This document shows, piece by piece, positions 1 to 8,216 of a stretch of DNA of 64,000 nucleotides (positions within the stretch are counted from its first letter, which is position 1; every line of letters begins with the position of its first letter). The notes beneath the pieces are model-generated. The model was not told the DNA's origin. It searched no databases and saw nothing but the letters and a program-made list of their open reading frames with translations. A program made the translations under genes and the position numbers. Source of the DNA: JAHFUS01 sp035689115 (lineage in GTDB: Bacteria; Actinomycetota; Acidimicrobiia; Acidimicrobiales; GCA-2861595). Where the stretch lies: contig DASSMA010000064.1 of NCBI GenBank assembly GCA_035689115.1, forward strand, positions 248,001-312,000, written 5' to 3'.

Positions 1-441
1 GCCCGCCGCCCGCTGGCCACCACGGCCGACCTGGTGGAGGCGGTCAAGCACGCCGTCCCCGCCCCGGCCCGGCGCACGGGCGGCCACCCCGCCAGGCGGG
101 TGTTCCAGGCCCTGCGCATCGCCGTCAACGACGAGCTCGACGTGCTCGGGCCGGCAGTCGACGCCGCCGTGGCCGCCCTGGCCCCGGGCGGGCGCCTGGT
201 CGTGATCGCCTACCACTCGGGAGAGGACCGCATCGTGAAGGACCGCCTGCTGGAGGCCTCCACCGGCGGGTGCCAGTGCCCGCCGGGGCTGCCGTGCGTG
301 TGCGGCGCCGTGCCGGTGGTGCGCCTCCTCAACCGGGGGGCCCGCAAGCCGTCGGCCGCCGAGGTGGCGGCCAACCCCCGGGCTGAGAGCGCCCGGCTCC
401 GGGCGGCCGAGAAGCTGGCGGTCGCCGGGAGTGTCGGATGA
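1..441 (+). CDS. rsmH: 16S rRNA m4C1402 methyltransferase RsmH, C-terminal part
   Basis: The reading frame is open from the first base, so the N-terminal half, including the SAM-binding site, lies outside the window. The visible 146 residues match the end of RsmH (MraW): RVFQALRIAVNDEL, then the family's S(F/Y)HSxEDRIVK motif as YHSGEDRIVK, and the closing NPRAESARLRAAEK. RsmH methylates N4 of C1402 in 16S rRNA in the ribosomal P site. A four-cysteine cluster (CQCPPGLPCVCG) sits between the last two motifs, as is common in actinobacterial members. It is the usual first or second gene of the dcw cluster, and its TGA overlaps the ATG of the next gene (ATGA). Confidence 0.93.
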   Translation, partial: ARRPLATTADLVEAVKHAVPAPARRTGGHPARRVFQALRIAVNDELDVLGPAVDAAVAALAPGGRLVVIAYHSGEDRIVKDRLLEASTGGCQCPPGLPCVCGAVPVVRLLNRGARKPSAAEVAANPRAESARLRAAEKLAVAGSVG

Positions 442-911
442 CGGCCGCCACCGGCCGCCTCCCGGGCCGTCCCGAGCGCCGGATCGAGGATCCGGCGGAC
501 GTGGGTCCCGGTCTGCACGTCGTCGACGCGCCTACCCGCGCTCCGCTCTCGCACCGGGCCCGCGCCCGGGTGACGGCGGTGCTGCTGCTCGTGGTCGTCG
601 GAGCGGCGCTGTTCGGGCTGGTCACCTCGCACGTCGCCCTCACCCAGGGCCAGTTCCGGCTCGACGAGATGCGCCGCCAGGCCGGCGACGAGCAGGACCG
701 CTACGAGCGGCTGCGCCTGCAGGTCGCCGAGCTGGAGTCGCCGCAGCGGATCGTGGCCGCCGCCCAGGAGCGGCTCGGCATGGTGCCGCCGCCAGGCGTG
801 ACCTACCTCTCCCCGGTCGGCCCGGTGGCCGACGCCGGCGGGAAGGATGTCGACCACCCGGACACCGAGGCGTGGTCGTCGGTGAAACGTCAGCTGGCGA
901 GCCGTCCGTGA
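438..911 (+). CDS. ftsL: FtsL-like septum formation initiator protein
   Basis: 157 residues. There is a polar N-terminus (about 1-45), one transmembrane segment (about 47-68, VTAVLLLVVVGAALFGLV) and then a short extracytoplasmic coiled coil (about 75-115) ending in ESPQRIVAAAQERLGM. That layout is the FtsL/DivIC arrangement. FtsL forms a trimer with FtsQ and FtsB/DivIC and activates FtsWI septal synthesis. The position between rsmH and ftsI is the classic ftsL position and is the main support, since FtsL sequences diverge quickly. The start ATG overlaps the rsmH stop (ATGA), so translation is probably coupled. A DivIC/FtsB assignment is excluded only by context. Confidence 0.8.
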   Translation: MTAATGRLPGRPERRIEDPADVGPGLHVVDAPTRAPLSHRARARVTAVLLLVVVGAALFGLVTSHVALTQGQFRLDEMRRQAGDEQDRYERLRLQVAELESPQRIVAAAQERLGMVPPPGVTYLSPVGPVADAGGKDVDHPDTEAWSSVKRQLASRP

Positions 912-995
912 GTCGCCAGTGAGCGAGCCGCAGGCGAGCGAACCAGTGGGCAATGTGTGTTGGCTCGTCAGCACCATCCGCAGGATGGTGCGCCA
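912..995 (+). repeat. Intergenic repeat and hairpin before ftsI
   Basis: This 84-bp gap holds GAGCGAGCCGCAGGCG (921-936), which recurs inverted at 49359-49374. It is followed by a perfect 9-bp inverted repeat GCACCATCC-gca-GGATGGTGC (971-991), nested inside TTGGC (960-964) and GCCAA (992-996). The hairpin ends against the ftsI start codon at 996. It could modulate ftsI translation or be a remnant of a dispersed intergenic repeat. No clear Shine-Dalgarno sequence is visible here. Confidence 0.6.
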
Positions 996-3185
996 ATGAG
1001 TTCGCCGCCCCGGGTGGGGCGCCGGCCGCCGCCCCCCCCGGCGCCGGCTCGACCCGCCCGGCGTCAGGGACCGCGCCGCGCCGAGGGCCACCCACCCTCC
1101 GGCGCGGGCGGTCCCGGAGCCCGCTCCTCCCGTACCCATCAGCCCCCGGCCGGCGGCACCACCACCCGCCGGTCCCCGGCGCGCGGCGCCGTCAAGGGCG
1201 CCGCCCGCCGCGCCCGGCCGGCGGCCGGCGGATCCACCACCCGCCGGCCGCCGGCGTCGGGAGCCCGCACCGCCGCCCCGCGCCCCGGCGCGCCGACCCG
1301 CCGCCCGGCCGCCGCCCGCCGTCCCCTCGCCGCCCCGGCCCCCCGGCACCCTGCCCAGTCCCGCACCGCCCGGTCCCTGCGCCGGCGGCCGCCGGACAGC
1401 ACCCGGCGCCTGGCGGTCACCCGGGTCGCCATGCTGGTGGGCTTCCTGCTCCTGGCCGGCCGGGTGGTGCAGGTGCAGGCCCTCCAGGCCGCCCGCTACT
1501 CGGCGTTCGGCGAGTCGCAGCGGGTCCGCACCCTCACCCTTCCCGCCGAGCGGGGCGCCATCTTCGACCGCAACGGCCGCGACCTGGCCCTCAGCGTGAA
1601 GCAGTCCACCGTCGTCGCCGACCCCCGACTGGTGGTCGACCCGCTGGCCGCGGCACGAGCGCTGTCGCCGGTGCTCGACGTCGACGTCGACACCCTCCAG
1701 ACCCGCCTCACCCAGGACAAGGGCTTCGTCTACCTGGCCCGCACGGTGCGCGACGACGTGGCCGCCAAGGTGAAGGCGCTGGCCCTGCCCGGCGTCAGCC
1801 TGGTCGACGAGCCCGAGCGCTTCCTGCCCGCCGGCGACCTGGCGACGCCGGTGCTCGGGCGGGTGGGCACCGACAGCACGGGGCTGTCCGGCCTCGAGCG
1901 CCAGTACCAGGACCGCCTGGCCGGCAAGGCCGGCGAGCAGGTGGTGGAGCGGGACCCCAAGGGCGGCGACATCCCCGGGGGCGTCCGCAAGCTCGACCCG
2001 GCGGCCCGGGGCGACGACCTGGTCCTCACGATCGACCGCTCGCTCCAGTACGAGGCCGAGCAGGCGCTGGGCGAGGAGATCTCGGCGTCGCACGCCAAGG
2101 GCGGCACGGCCGTGGTGCTCCAGACCCGCACCGGCCAGGTGCTGGCCCTCGCCAACCTCCAGGCCCGGCCCGACGGCGGCCCGCCCGAGCCGGCGGCCAA
2201 GAACGTCGCCGTCACCAACGTCTTCGAGCCCGGGTCGGTGAACAAGGTGATCACCATCTCGGCCGCCCTCCAGGAGGGGATCATCTCCCCCCAGGACAGC
2301 CTCGTGGTGCCGTCCACCATCAGGGTCGCCGACCACGTGTTCTCCGAGCACGACCCGCACCCCACCCAGCGGTGGTCGATCACCGACGTCATGGCCAACT
2401 CGTCCAACGTGGGCTCGATCATGATCGGCCAGAAGGTCGGCAAGGACCGCATCGACAAGTACCTGCGGGCCTACGGCCTCGGGTCCAAGACTGGCCTCGG
2501 GTTCCCGGGCGAGTCGCGGGGGATCCTGCTCGACCCGAAGCGCTGGTCGGGCACGTCGATCGGGACGGTCTCGATCGGCCAGGGCCTGGCGGTGACGGCG
2601 ATGCAGATGGCCGGCGCCTACAACGCGGTGGCCAACGGCGGCACCTGGGTGGCGCCCTCGCTGGTCCGGGCCACCGTCGACAGCGAGGGCCGGCGCCATC
2701 CCGTGCCCGCTCCCGAGGAGCGCCAGGTGATCTCGGCCCGCACCGCCCAGCAGGTGACGGCGATGCTCGACGAGGTGGTCCGCGTGGGCACCGGCACCAA
2801 GGCGGCCGTCCCGGGCTACACCGTGGCCGGCAAGACGGGCACGGCGCGCAAGCCGAACGAGAACGCCCGGGGCTACCAGGCAGGCGCCTACGTGGCCAGC
2901 TTCGCCGGCTTCGTGCCGGCCGAGCGCCCGGAGCTCACCATCCTCGTGGTGCTGGACCAGCCGACGCCCATCTACGGCGGCGAGACGGCGGCGCCGGTGT
3001 TCGCCCGGATCGCCCAGTACGCCCTCCGGCAGTACCAGATCACGCCCCCGCCGCCCGACGTGCCGGTGGCGTCGGACGTGCCGAAGTCCTCGCCGGCCAG
3101 CGCCGGCGACGCCGGCCGGGATGGCGGGGCGGTGCCGGTACCCACCACTACGCTGCCGCAGTCCCTCCCCCCGCGCACCCCTTGA
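996..3185 (+). CDS. ftsI: Division-specific penicillin-binding protein (PBP3/FtsI), septal transpeptidase
   Basis: About 729 residues from ATG 996; an in-frame GTG at 957 would add 13. The first 135 or so residues are a Pro/Arg/Ala-rich cytoplasmic tail, much longer than in E. coli FtsI. A transmembrane segment follows (about 143-162), then the PBP dimerisation domain (RGAIFDRNGRDLA) and the transpeptidase domain. The active-site motifs are visible: SVNK (Ser about 413), SSN (about 469) and KTGTA (about 613). There is no PASTA repeat. The enzyme cross-links septal peptidoglycan together with FtsW, encoded 4 kb downstream. Its stop overlaps a TTG start for murE (TTGA). The start is uncertain because neither candidate has a good ribosome-binding site and a hairpin precedes ATG 996. 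Confidence 0.93.
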   Translation: MSSPPRVGRRPPPPPAPARPARRQGPRRAEGHPPSGAGGPGARSSRTHQPPAGGTTTRRSPARGAVKGAARRARPAAGGSTTRRPPASGARTAAPRPGAPTRRPAAARRPLAAPAPRHPAQSRTARSLRRRPPDSTRRLAVTRVAMLVGFLLLAGRVVQVQALQAARYSAFGESQRVRTLTLPAERGAIFDRNGRDLALSVKQSTVVADPRLVVDPLAAARALSPVLDVDVDTLQTRLTQDKGFVYLARTVRDDVAAKVKALALPGVSLVDEPERFLPAGDLATPVLGRVGTDSTGLSGLERQYQDRLAGKAGEQVVERDPKGGDIPGGVRKLDPAARGDDLVLTIDRSLQYEAEQALGEEISASHAKGGTAVVLQTRTGQVLALANLQARPDGGPPEPAAKNVAVTNVFEPGSVNKVITISAALQEGIISPQDSLVVPSTIRVADHVFSEHDPHPTQRWSITDVMANSSNVGSIMIGQKVGKDRIDKYLRAYGLGSKTGLGFPGESRGILLDPKRWSGTSIGTVSIGQGLAVTAMQMAGAYNAVANGGTWVAPSLVRATVDSEGRRHPVPAPEERQVISARTAQQVTAMLDEVVRVGTGTKAAVPGYTVAGKTGTARKPNENARGYQAGAYVASFAGFVPAERPELTILVVLDQPTPIYGGETAAPVFARIAQYALRQYQITPPPPDVPVASDVPKSSPASAGDAGRDGGAVPVPTTTLPQSLPPRTP

Positions 3186-4615
3186 CCGCCGCCGACGCCG
3201 TGCGGCTGGAGCGGCTGTTGGCTGGCGTCCCCGTGCTGGAGCGCCGGGGCGACCTCGCCGCGATCGACGTGGCGTCGGTCGCCTACGACTCGCGCTCGGT
3301 GGCGCCCGGCGCCCTGTTCTGCTGCCTCCCGGGGGCCGTCGCCGACGGCCACGAGCATGCCGCCGGGGCGGTGGCGGCCGGGGCGGTGGCCCTGCTGTGC
3401 GAGCGCCTCCTGCCCCTCGCCGTCGGCCAGGCCCGGGTCGCCAGCACCAGGCGGGCCATGGCGCCGGTGGCGGCCGCCTTCCACGGGCACCCGTCGCGGG
3501 CGCTGGCCGTTGTGGGCGTCACCGGCACCAACGGCAAGACCACCGTCACCCACCTGCTCGGGTCGGTGCTGCGGGCCCACGGCTGGGCGGCCGGGGTCAT
3601 CGGGACGCTCGACGGCCCCCGCACCACCCCCGAGGCGCCCGACCTCCAGGCGGCGCTGGCCCGGCACCTGGCCGGCGGGGCGAGGGCGGTGGCCCTGGAG
3701 GTGTCGTCCGACGCCCTCGTGCAGCACCGCGTCGACGCCGTGTGGTTCGAGGCGGCGGCGTTCACCAACCTCAGCCCGGAGCACCTCAACACCCACGGCG
3801 ACATGGAGTCGTACTTCGCCGCCAAGGCGTCCCTGTTCGACCCCGCCAGGGCCGGCACCGGCGTGGTGAACGCCGACGACCCCTGGGGCCGGCGCCTGCT
3901 GGACAGCGCCCCCATGCCGCTCGTGCCGTACTCCGTGTCCGACGCCGGCGACGTGGAGGTGGGCCCCGGCGGGTCGAGCTTCACCTGGGAGGGCCACCGG
4001 GTGCGCCTGCGCCTCGGCGGCCGGTTCAACGTGTCCAACGCGGTGTGTGCCGCCACCCTCGCCCGCCTGCTCGGGGTGCCGCCGGCCGACGTCGCCGCCG
4101 GGCTGTCGGCGGTCGACGAGGTCCCCGGCCGGTTCCAGCGCATCGACGCCGGCCAGCCCTTCGCCGTGGTGGTCGACTACGCCCACACGCCCGACGCCCT
4201 GGAGCAGGTGCTGCGGGCGGCGCGCGACGAGGCCGGCGGGCGGGTGCTGGTGGTCTTCGGTTGTGGCGGCGACCGCGACCGGGCCAAGCGCCCGCTGATG
4301 GGCGAGGTCGCCGCCCGGCTGGCCGACGTGGTGGTGCTCACCGACGACAACCCGCGCAGCGAGGACCCGGCCGCCATCCGCGCCGAGGTCCGTGCCGGCG
4401 CCGCCGGCGCCCCGTCGCTCCTGGAGGAGCCCGACCGGCGGGCGGCGATCGAGGCGGCGGTGGCCGCCGCCCGGGCCGGCGACGTGGTGGTGGTGGCCGG
4501 CAAGGGCCACGAGACGGGCCAGACGGCGGGTGACCGAACCGAGCCGTTCGACGACCGCCAGGTCGCCCGCGACGCCCTCGCCGCCACCGGCCACGGAGGC
4601 GGGGCCGGCGGGTGA
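3182..4615 (+). CDS. murE: UDP-MurNAc-tripeptide synthetase MurE (meso-DAP type)
   Basis: 477 residues with a TTG start overlapping the ftsI stop (TTGA). The start is chosen from that overlap and because the product then begins at the normal MurE N-terminus. The Mur-ligase signature GTNGKTTVTHL (about 114-124) binds ATP. DNPR (about 389-392) is the motif that selects meso-diaminopimelate, so the peptidoglycan is predicted to be of the DAP type. KGHETGQ near the C-terminus is also typical. The enzyme adds the third amino acid to UDP-MurNAc-L-Ala-D-Glu in the cytoplasm. Unusually, the next gene is mraY: murF, which normally sits between them, is missing. Confidence 0.95.
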   Translation: MTAADAVRLERLLAGVPVLERRGDLAAIDVASVAYDSRSVAPGALFCCLPGAVADGHEHAAGAVAAGAVALLCERLLPLAVGQARVASTRRAMAPVAAAFHGHPSRALAVVGVTGTNGKTTVTHLLGSVLRAHGWAAGVIGTLDGPRTTPEAPDLQAALARHLAGGARAVALEVSSDALVQHRVDAVWFEAAAFTNLSPEHLNTHGDMESYFAAKASLFDPARAGTGVVNADDPWGRRLLDSAPMPLVPYSVSDAGDVEVGPGGSSFTWEGHRVRLRLGGRFNVSNAVCAATLARLLGVPPADVAAGLSAVDEVPGRFQRIDAGQPFAVVVDYAHTPDALEQVLRAARDEAGGRVLVVFGCGGDRDRAKRPLMGEVAARLADVVVLTDDNPRSEDPAAIRAEVRAGAAGAPSLLEEPDRRAAIEAAVAAARAGDVVVVAGKGHETGQTAGDRTEPFDDRQVARDALAATGHGGGAGG

Positions 4616-5646
4616 TCAACCTCCTGATCGCAGGGGGCGTAGCCATGATCCTGGCGCTGGTGGGGACGCCCGTCCTCATCGGCTGGCTCCACGCCAACGG
4701 GATCGGCCAGCAGATCCGCGACGACGGGCCGGCCGGCCACTTCACCAAGGCGGGCACGCCCACCATGGGCGGCCTCATGATCGTCGGCGCCGCCCTCGGC
4801 GGCTACCTGGCCGGCCACCTCCGGGGCGGCACGATCTTCACCAGGGCCGGGATCCTGGTCGCCTTGGCCACCGTCGGCGCGGCCGCCGTGGGCCTGACGG
4901 ACGACTGGATCAAGGTGCGCCACCAGCGCAGCCTTGGCCTCAACAAGCGGGCCAAGGTGGCCGGCCAGCTGTTGGTGGCCGGCGCCTTCGGCGTGCTGGC
5001 CGTCAACTGGGCCCACGTGAACACCGCCCTGTCCTTCACCCGCTGGGACTCCACCGAGATCGTCCTCAGCAAGGCGCTGTACGTGGTGTGGGCCATCCTG
5101 CTCATCGTCGCCACGTCGAACGCCGTCAACCTCACCGACGGCCTCGACGGGCTGGTCGCCGGGTCGGCCACCTTCGCCTTCTCCGCCTTCGCCCTGTTCG
5201 GCTTCTGGCAGTTCCGGCACTTCGGCGTCTACCACGTGCCCCAGGCCCTCGACCTGGCCGTGCTCGCCGTGGCCCTCACAGGTGCGTGCACCGGCTTCCT
5301 GTGGTGGAACTGCGCCCCGGCCCGCATCTTCATGGGGGACACCGGCTCGCTCGCCATCGGCGCTGCGATGGCAGGGCTGGCGCTGGTGATGAACGTCCAC
5401 CTGCTGCTACCGGTGGTGGGCGGGCTGTACGTGCTGGTGGCCCTCTCGGTGATCGTCCAGGTGGCCAGCTTCCGGCTCTTCCACCGCCGGATCCTGCGCA
5501 TGGCGCCCGTCCACCACCACTTCGAGCTGGCCGGCTGGCCCGAGACCACGGTCATCGTGCGCTTCTGGATCCTGAGCGGGCTGTGCACCGCCCTCGCCAT
5601 CGGGCTGTTCTACGCCGACTTCATCTCCCTCCGGGTGCTCGATTGA
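4612..5646 (+). CDS. mraY: Phospho-MurNAc-pentapeptide transferase MraY
   Basis: 344 residues, about ten transmembrane segments, GTG start overlapping the murE stop (GTGA). Conserved MraY segments are present: KAGTPTMGG near the N-terminus, LTDDWIKVRHQRSLGL, NAVNLTDGLDGLV, FMGDTGSLAIG and PVHHHFELAGWPE. These cover the Asp residues that bind magnesium and the histidine motif. It transfers phospho-MurNAc-pentapeptide to undecaprenyl phosphate to make lipid I at the inner face of the membrane. It requires the MurF product, yet murF is not in this window. Confidence 0.96.
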   Translation: MINLLIAGGVAMILALVGTPVLIGWLHANGIGQQIRDDGPAGHFTKAGTPTMGGLMIVGAALGGYLAGHLRGGTIFTRAGILVALATVGAAAVGLTDDWIKVRHQRSLGLNKRAKVAGQLLVAGAFGVLAVNWAHVNTALSFTRWDSTEIVLSKALYVVWAILLIVATSNAVNLTDGLDGLVAGSATFAFSAFALFGFWQFRHFGVYHVPQALDLAVLAVALTGACTGFLWWNCAPARIFMGDTGSLAIGAAMAGLALVMNVHLLLPVVGGLYVLVALSVIVQVASFRLFHRRILRMAPVHHHFELAGWPETTVIVRFWILSGLCTALAIGLFYADFISLRVLD

Positions 5647-6932
5647 CGGCCGTCGTCGTGGGCCTGGGCGTCACCGGTCGAGCGGTGGCCGCCCACCTGG
5701 TGGCCGCCGGGTACCGCGTCGTTGTGGTCGAGGACCGGCCCACGGAGGCGACGGCGGCCGACGCCGAGGCCCTCGGGGCGACGCCCGGCTCGGTGGCCGA
5801 CGTCGCAGGAGCCGGCCTCGTCGTCCCGAGCCCGGGCGTGCCGCCCTCGCACCCGGTCTTCGCCGCCGCCGAGGCGGCCGGCGTGCCGGTCTGGAGCGAG
5901 ATCGAGCTGGCGTGGCGGGCGGCGCCCGACCGGCGCTACGTGGCCGTCACGGGCACCAACGGGAAGACCACCGTGGTCACGCTGGTCGCCGCCATGCTGG
6001 CGGCCAGCGGGATCGAGGCCGTGGCGGCCGGCAACATCGGCCTGCCGCTGATCAACACCGTCGGCGGCGACGCCCAGGTCGTCGTGGCCGAGGTCTCGTC
6101 GTTCCAGCTCCAGTACACGGCGGCGTTCCGGCCCGACGTGGCGGTGTGGCTGAACCTGGCCGAGGACCACCTGGACTGGCACCCCACGATGGCGCACTAC
6201 GCGGCGGCCAAGGCCCGCATCTGGGCCAACCAGCGGCCCGGGGACGTGGCCGTGGTCAACGCCGCCGACCCGGTCCTGGTGGCTGCTGCGGCGGGCGCGC
6301 CGGGGCGGGTGGTTACGTTCGGGCCGGGCGGCGACTGGTCCAGCGTCGACGGCCGGCTCCGGGGGCCGGCCGGCGACGTGATGGCGGTGGCGGACCTGCC
6401 CCGGTCGCTGCCCCACGACGTCGACAACGTCCTGGCCGCCCTGGCGGCGGCCACCGAGGCGGGCGCCGGCGTGGCCGAGAGCGCGGCCGCCGCCGCCCGG
6501 GCCGGGGGGCTCCCCCACCGCGTCGAGCTGGTGGGCGAGGCTAGGGGCGTGCGGTACTACGACGACTCCAAGGCCACCACCCCTGCCTCGGTGCAGGCCG
6601 CCCTCCGGGGCTTCGACTCGGCGGTGCTCATCGCCGGCGGCCGCAACAAGGGCCTCGACCTGTCGGTCCTCGGTAGCGAGGCCGGCCGCCTCCGTGCGGT
6701 GGTCGCCATCGGCGACGCCGCGCCGGAGGTCGAGGCGGCGTTCGCCGGGCTGGTGCCGGTCGCCGTCGCCTTCTCCATGGAGGACGCCGTGCGGAGCGCA
6801 GCAGCAGCGGCGCGCCCGGGCGACGCCGTGCTGCTGTCGCCGGGGTGCGCCTCGTTCGACTGGTACCGCTCGTATGCCGACCGGGGCGACGACTTCGCCC
6901 GCCACGTGCGCGCCTTGGCCGGTGCCCGATGA
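5643..6932 (+). CDS. murD: UDP-MurNAc-L-Ala:D-Glu ligase MurD
   Basis: 429 residues with a TTG start overlapping the mraY stop (TTGA). The N-terminal Rossmann-like domain starts VVVGLGVTGRAVAAHL. The ATP site is GTNGKTT (about 103-109). VSSFQLQYT, NLAEDHLDWHP, YYDDSKATTP and the end motif LLSPGCASFDWY are standard MurD signatures. It adds D-glutamate to UDP-MurNAc-L-Ala. It sits in an unbroken coupled operon, its stop overlapping the ftsW start. Confidence 0.96.
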   Translation: MTAVVVGLGVTGRAVAAHLVAAGYRVVVVEDRPTEATAADAEALGATPGSVADVAGAGLVVPSPGVPPSHPVFAAAEAAGVPVWSEIELAWRAAPDRRYVAVTGTNGKTTVVTLVAAMLAASGIEAVAAGNIGLPLINTVGGDAQVVVAEVSSFQLQYTAAFRPDVAVWLNLAEDHLDWHPTMAHYAAAKARIWANQRPGDVAVVNAADPVLVAAAAGAPGRVVTFGPGGDWSSVDGRLRGPAGDVMAVADLPRSLPHDVDNVLAALAAATEAGAGVAESAAAAARAGGLPHRVELVGEARGVRYYDDSKATTPASVQAALRGFDSAVLIAGGRNKGLDLSVLGSEAGRLRAVVAIGDAAPEVEAAFAGLVPVAVAFSMEDAVRSAAAAARPGDAVLLSPGCASFDWYRSYADRGDDFARHVRALAGAR

Positions 6933-8122
6933 CCCGGGGGCGGGACGAGCGGCCGGCGCCGGAGCGCAACGGGCAGGTCGTGCTCGCCTCGGTGGTGGCC
7001 GTGCTCTGCCTCATCGGGCTGGTGATGGTGCTCAGCGCCTCGTCGGTGCAGGCCCTGCGCGACACCGGGTCTTCGTGGTTCTACTTCCGCCGCCAGGTCC
7101 TGTGGCTGGCGTGCGGCACCGTCGCCCTGCTGGTCGGGGCCCGGGTGGACTACCGGGCCCTGCGCCGCGCCGGCCTCCCGCTCCTGGCGCTCTCCGTCGC
7201 CCTGCTCGTGGTCGTCCTCGTACCGGGCGTCGGCATCGCGGTCGGCGGCTCCACCCGGTGGCTGGGGAGCGGCTCGTTCCGCATGCAGCCCTCGGAGCTG
7301 GCCAAGCTGGGCCTGCTGCTCTTCGGGGCCGACCTCCTGGCCCGCCGGGGAGCCAGGCCGGAGACGGCCCGGGCGGCCATGGTCACCGTGGTGATCTGCT
7401 TCTCGCTGGTGGCCGGGCTGGTGATGATCCAGCCCGACCTCGGCACCACCCTGGTGATCGGCTGCCTGGTGCTGTGCCTGCTCCACGCGTCGGGCACGCC
7501 GCTGTCGTCGGTGGCCCGCCTGCTGGCCGTCGGTACCGCCGTCGTCTTCCTCCTCGGGATCGTGGAGCCCTACCGGCGGGAGCGCCTGCTGTCGTTCCTG
7601 AACCCGTGGGCCGACGCCGGCAACACCGGTTACCAGGTGGTGCAGTCGCTCGTCGGGCTGGGCACGGGCCGCTACACCGGGGTGGGCGTCGGCGCCAGCC
7701 GGGCCAAGTGGGGCTTCCTGCCCAACGCCCACACCGACTTCATCTTCAGCATCATCGGCGAGGAGCTGGGCATGGTGGGCAGCCTGGTGGTGCTCGGGCT
7801 GTTCGCCGCCCTGGCCGTGATCGGCGTCCGGGTGGCCATGCGGGCGCCCGACCGGTACGGGATGCTGCTGGCGGCGGGCATCACGGCGTGGATCACGTCG
7901 CAGGCGTTCATCAACATCGGTGCCGTGGTCGGGGTGCTGCCCGTGAGCGGCCTGCCCTTGCCCTTCGTCTCCTTCGGCGGCACCTCCCTCGTGCTGCTGA
8001 TGGGCGCCGTCGGCGTGCTGCTCAACATCGCCGGCCAGGGTGCCACGCGCCGGCCGGGATCGGCGATCCCCGACGTTTCCGAGCGGGCCACCCGCCGGCG
8101 CCCCGCCCAAGCCGCTCGATGA
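6929..8122 (+). CDS. ftsW: Septal peptidoglycan glycosyltransferase FtsW (SEDS family)
   Basis: 397 residues, about ten transmembrane segments. ATG 6929 overlaps the murD stop (ATGA) and is preferred over the upstream ATG at 6845. The SEDS signatures are visible: FLNPWADAGNTGYQVVQS, NAHTDFIFSIIGEELGMVG, and near the end GLPLPFVSFGGTSL. FtsW polymerises lipid II glycan chains at the septum in complex with FtsI. The reading frame ends just before a dispersed repeat that leads into murG. Confidence 0.95.
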   Translation: MTRGRDERPAPERNGQVVLASVVAVLCLIGLVMVLSASSVQALRDTGSSWFYFRRQVLWLACGTVALLVGARVDYRALRRAGLPLLALSVALLVVVLVPGVGIAVGGSTRWLGSGSFRMQPSELAKLGLLLFGADLLARRGARPETARAAMVTVVICFSLVAGLVMIQPDLGTTLVIGCLVLCLLHASGTPLSSVARLLAVGTAVVFLLGIVEPYRRERLLSFLNPWADAGNTGYQVVQSLVGLGTGRYTGVGVGASRAKWGFLPNAHTDFIFSIIGEELGMVGSLVVLGLFAALAVIGVRVAMRAPDRYGMLLAAGITAWITSQAFINIGAVVGVLPVSGLPLPFVSFGGTSLVLLMGAVGVLLNIAGQGATRRPGSAIPDVSERATRRRPAQAAR

Positions 8123-8136
8123 GCGGATCCACGTTG

Positions 8137-8216
8137 GCTCGCTTTGCGCCGTCCTGGCGCTCCGGTCGCTGTCGCCGCAGGCCGTCACCCGAGGGAGCCG
8201 CCATCCATGGCGGCTG
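8137..8216 (+). repeat. Dispersed intergenic repeat, copy A, covering the murG start
   Basis: This stretch matches 61041-61154. About 40 bp around TCCTGGCGCTCCG (8152-8164) are nearly identical, and a further 24 bp (8193-8216) are exactly identical. The latter contain the perfect palindrome AGCCGCCAT-cc-ATGGCGGCT (8196-8215). The ATG of murG (8207) is the first base of the right arm, so an RNA hairpin would bury the start codon, while the GAGGGAG ribosome-binding site (8191-8197) lies at its foot. The other copy has a 34-bp longer middle. Confidence 0.75.

Noticed and set aside
210..2699. 829-codon open frame on the minus strand opposite ftsL/ftsI
   Set aside because: It is antisense to genes with clear motifs; its His/Arg/Gly-rich translation is typical of out-of-frame reading in very GC-rich DNA.
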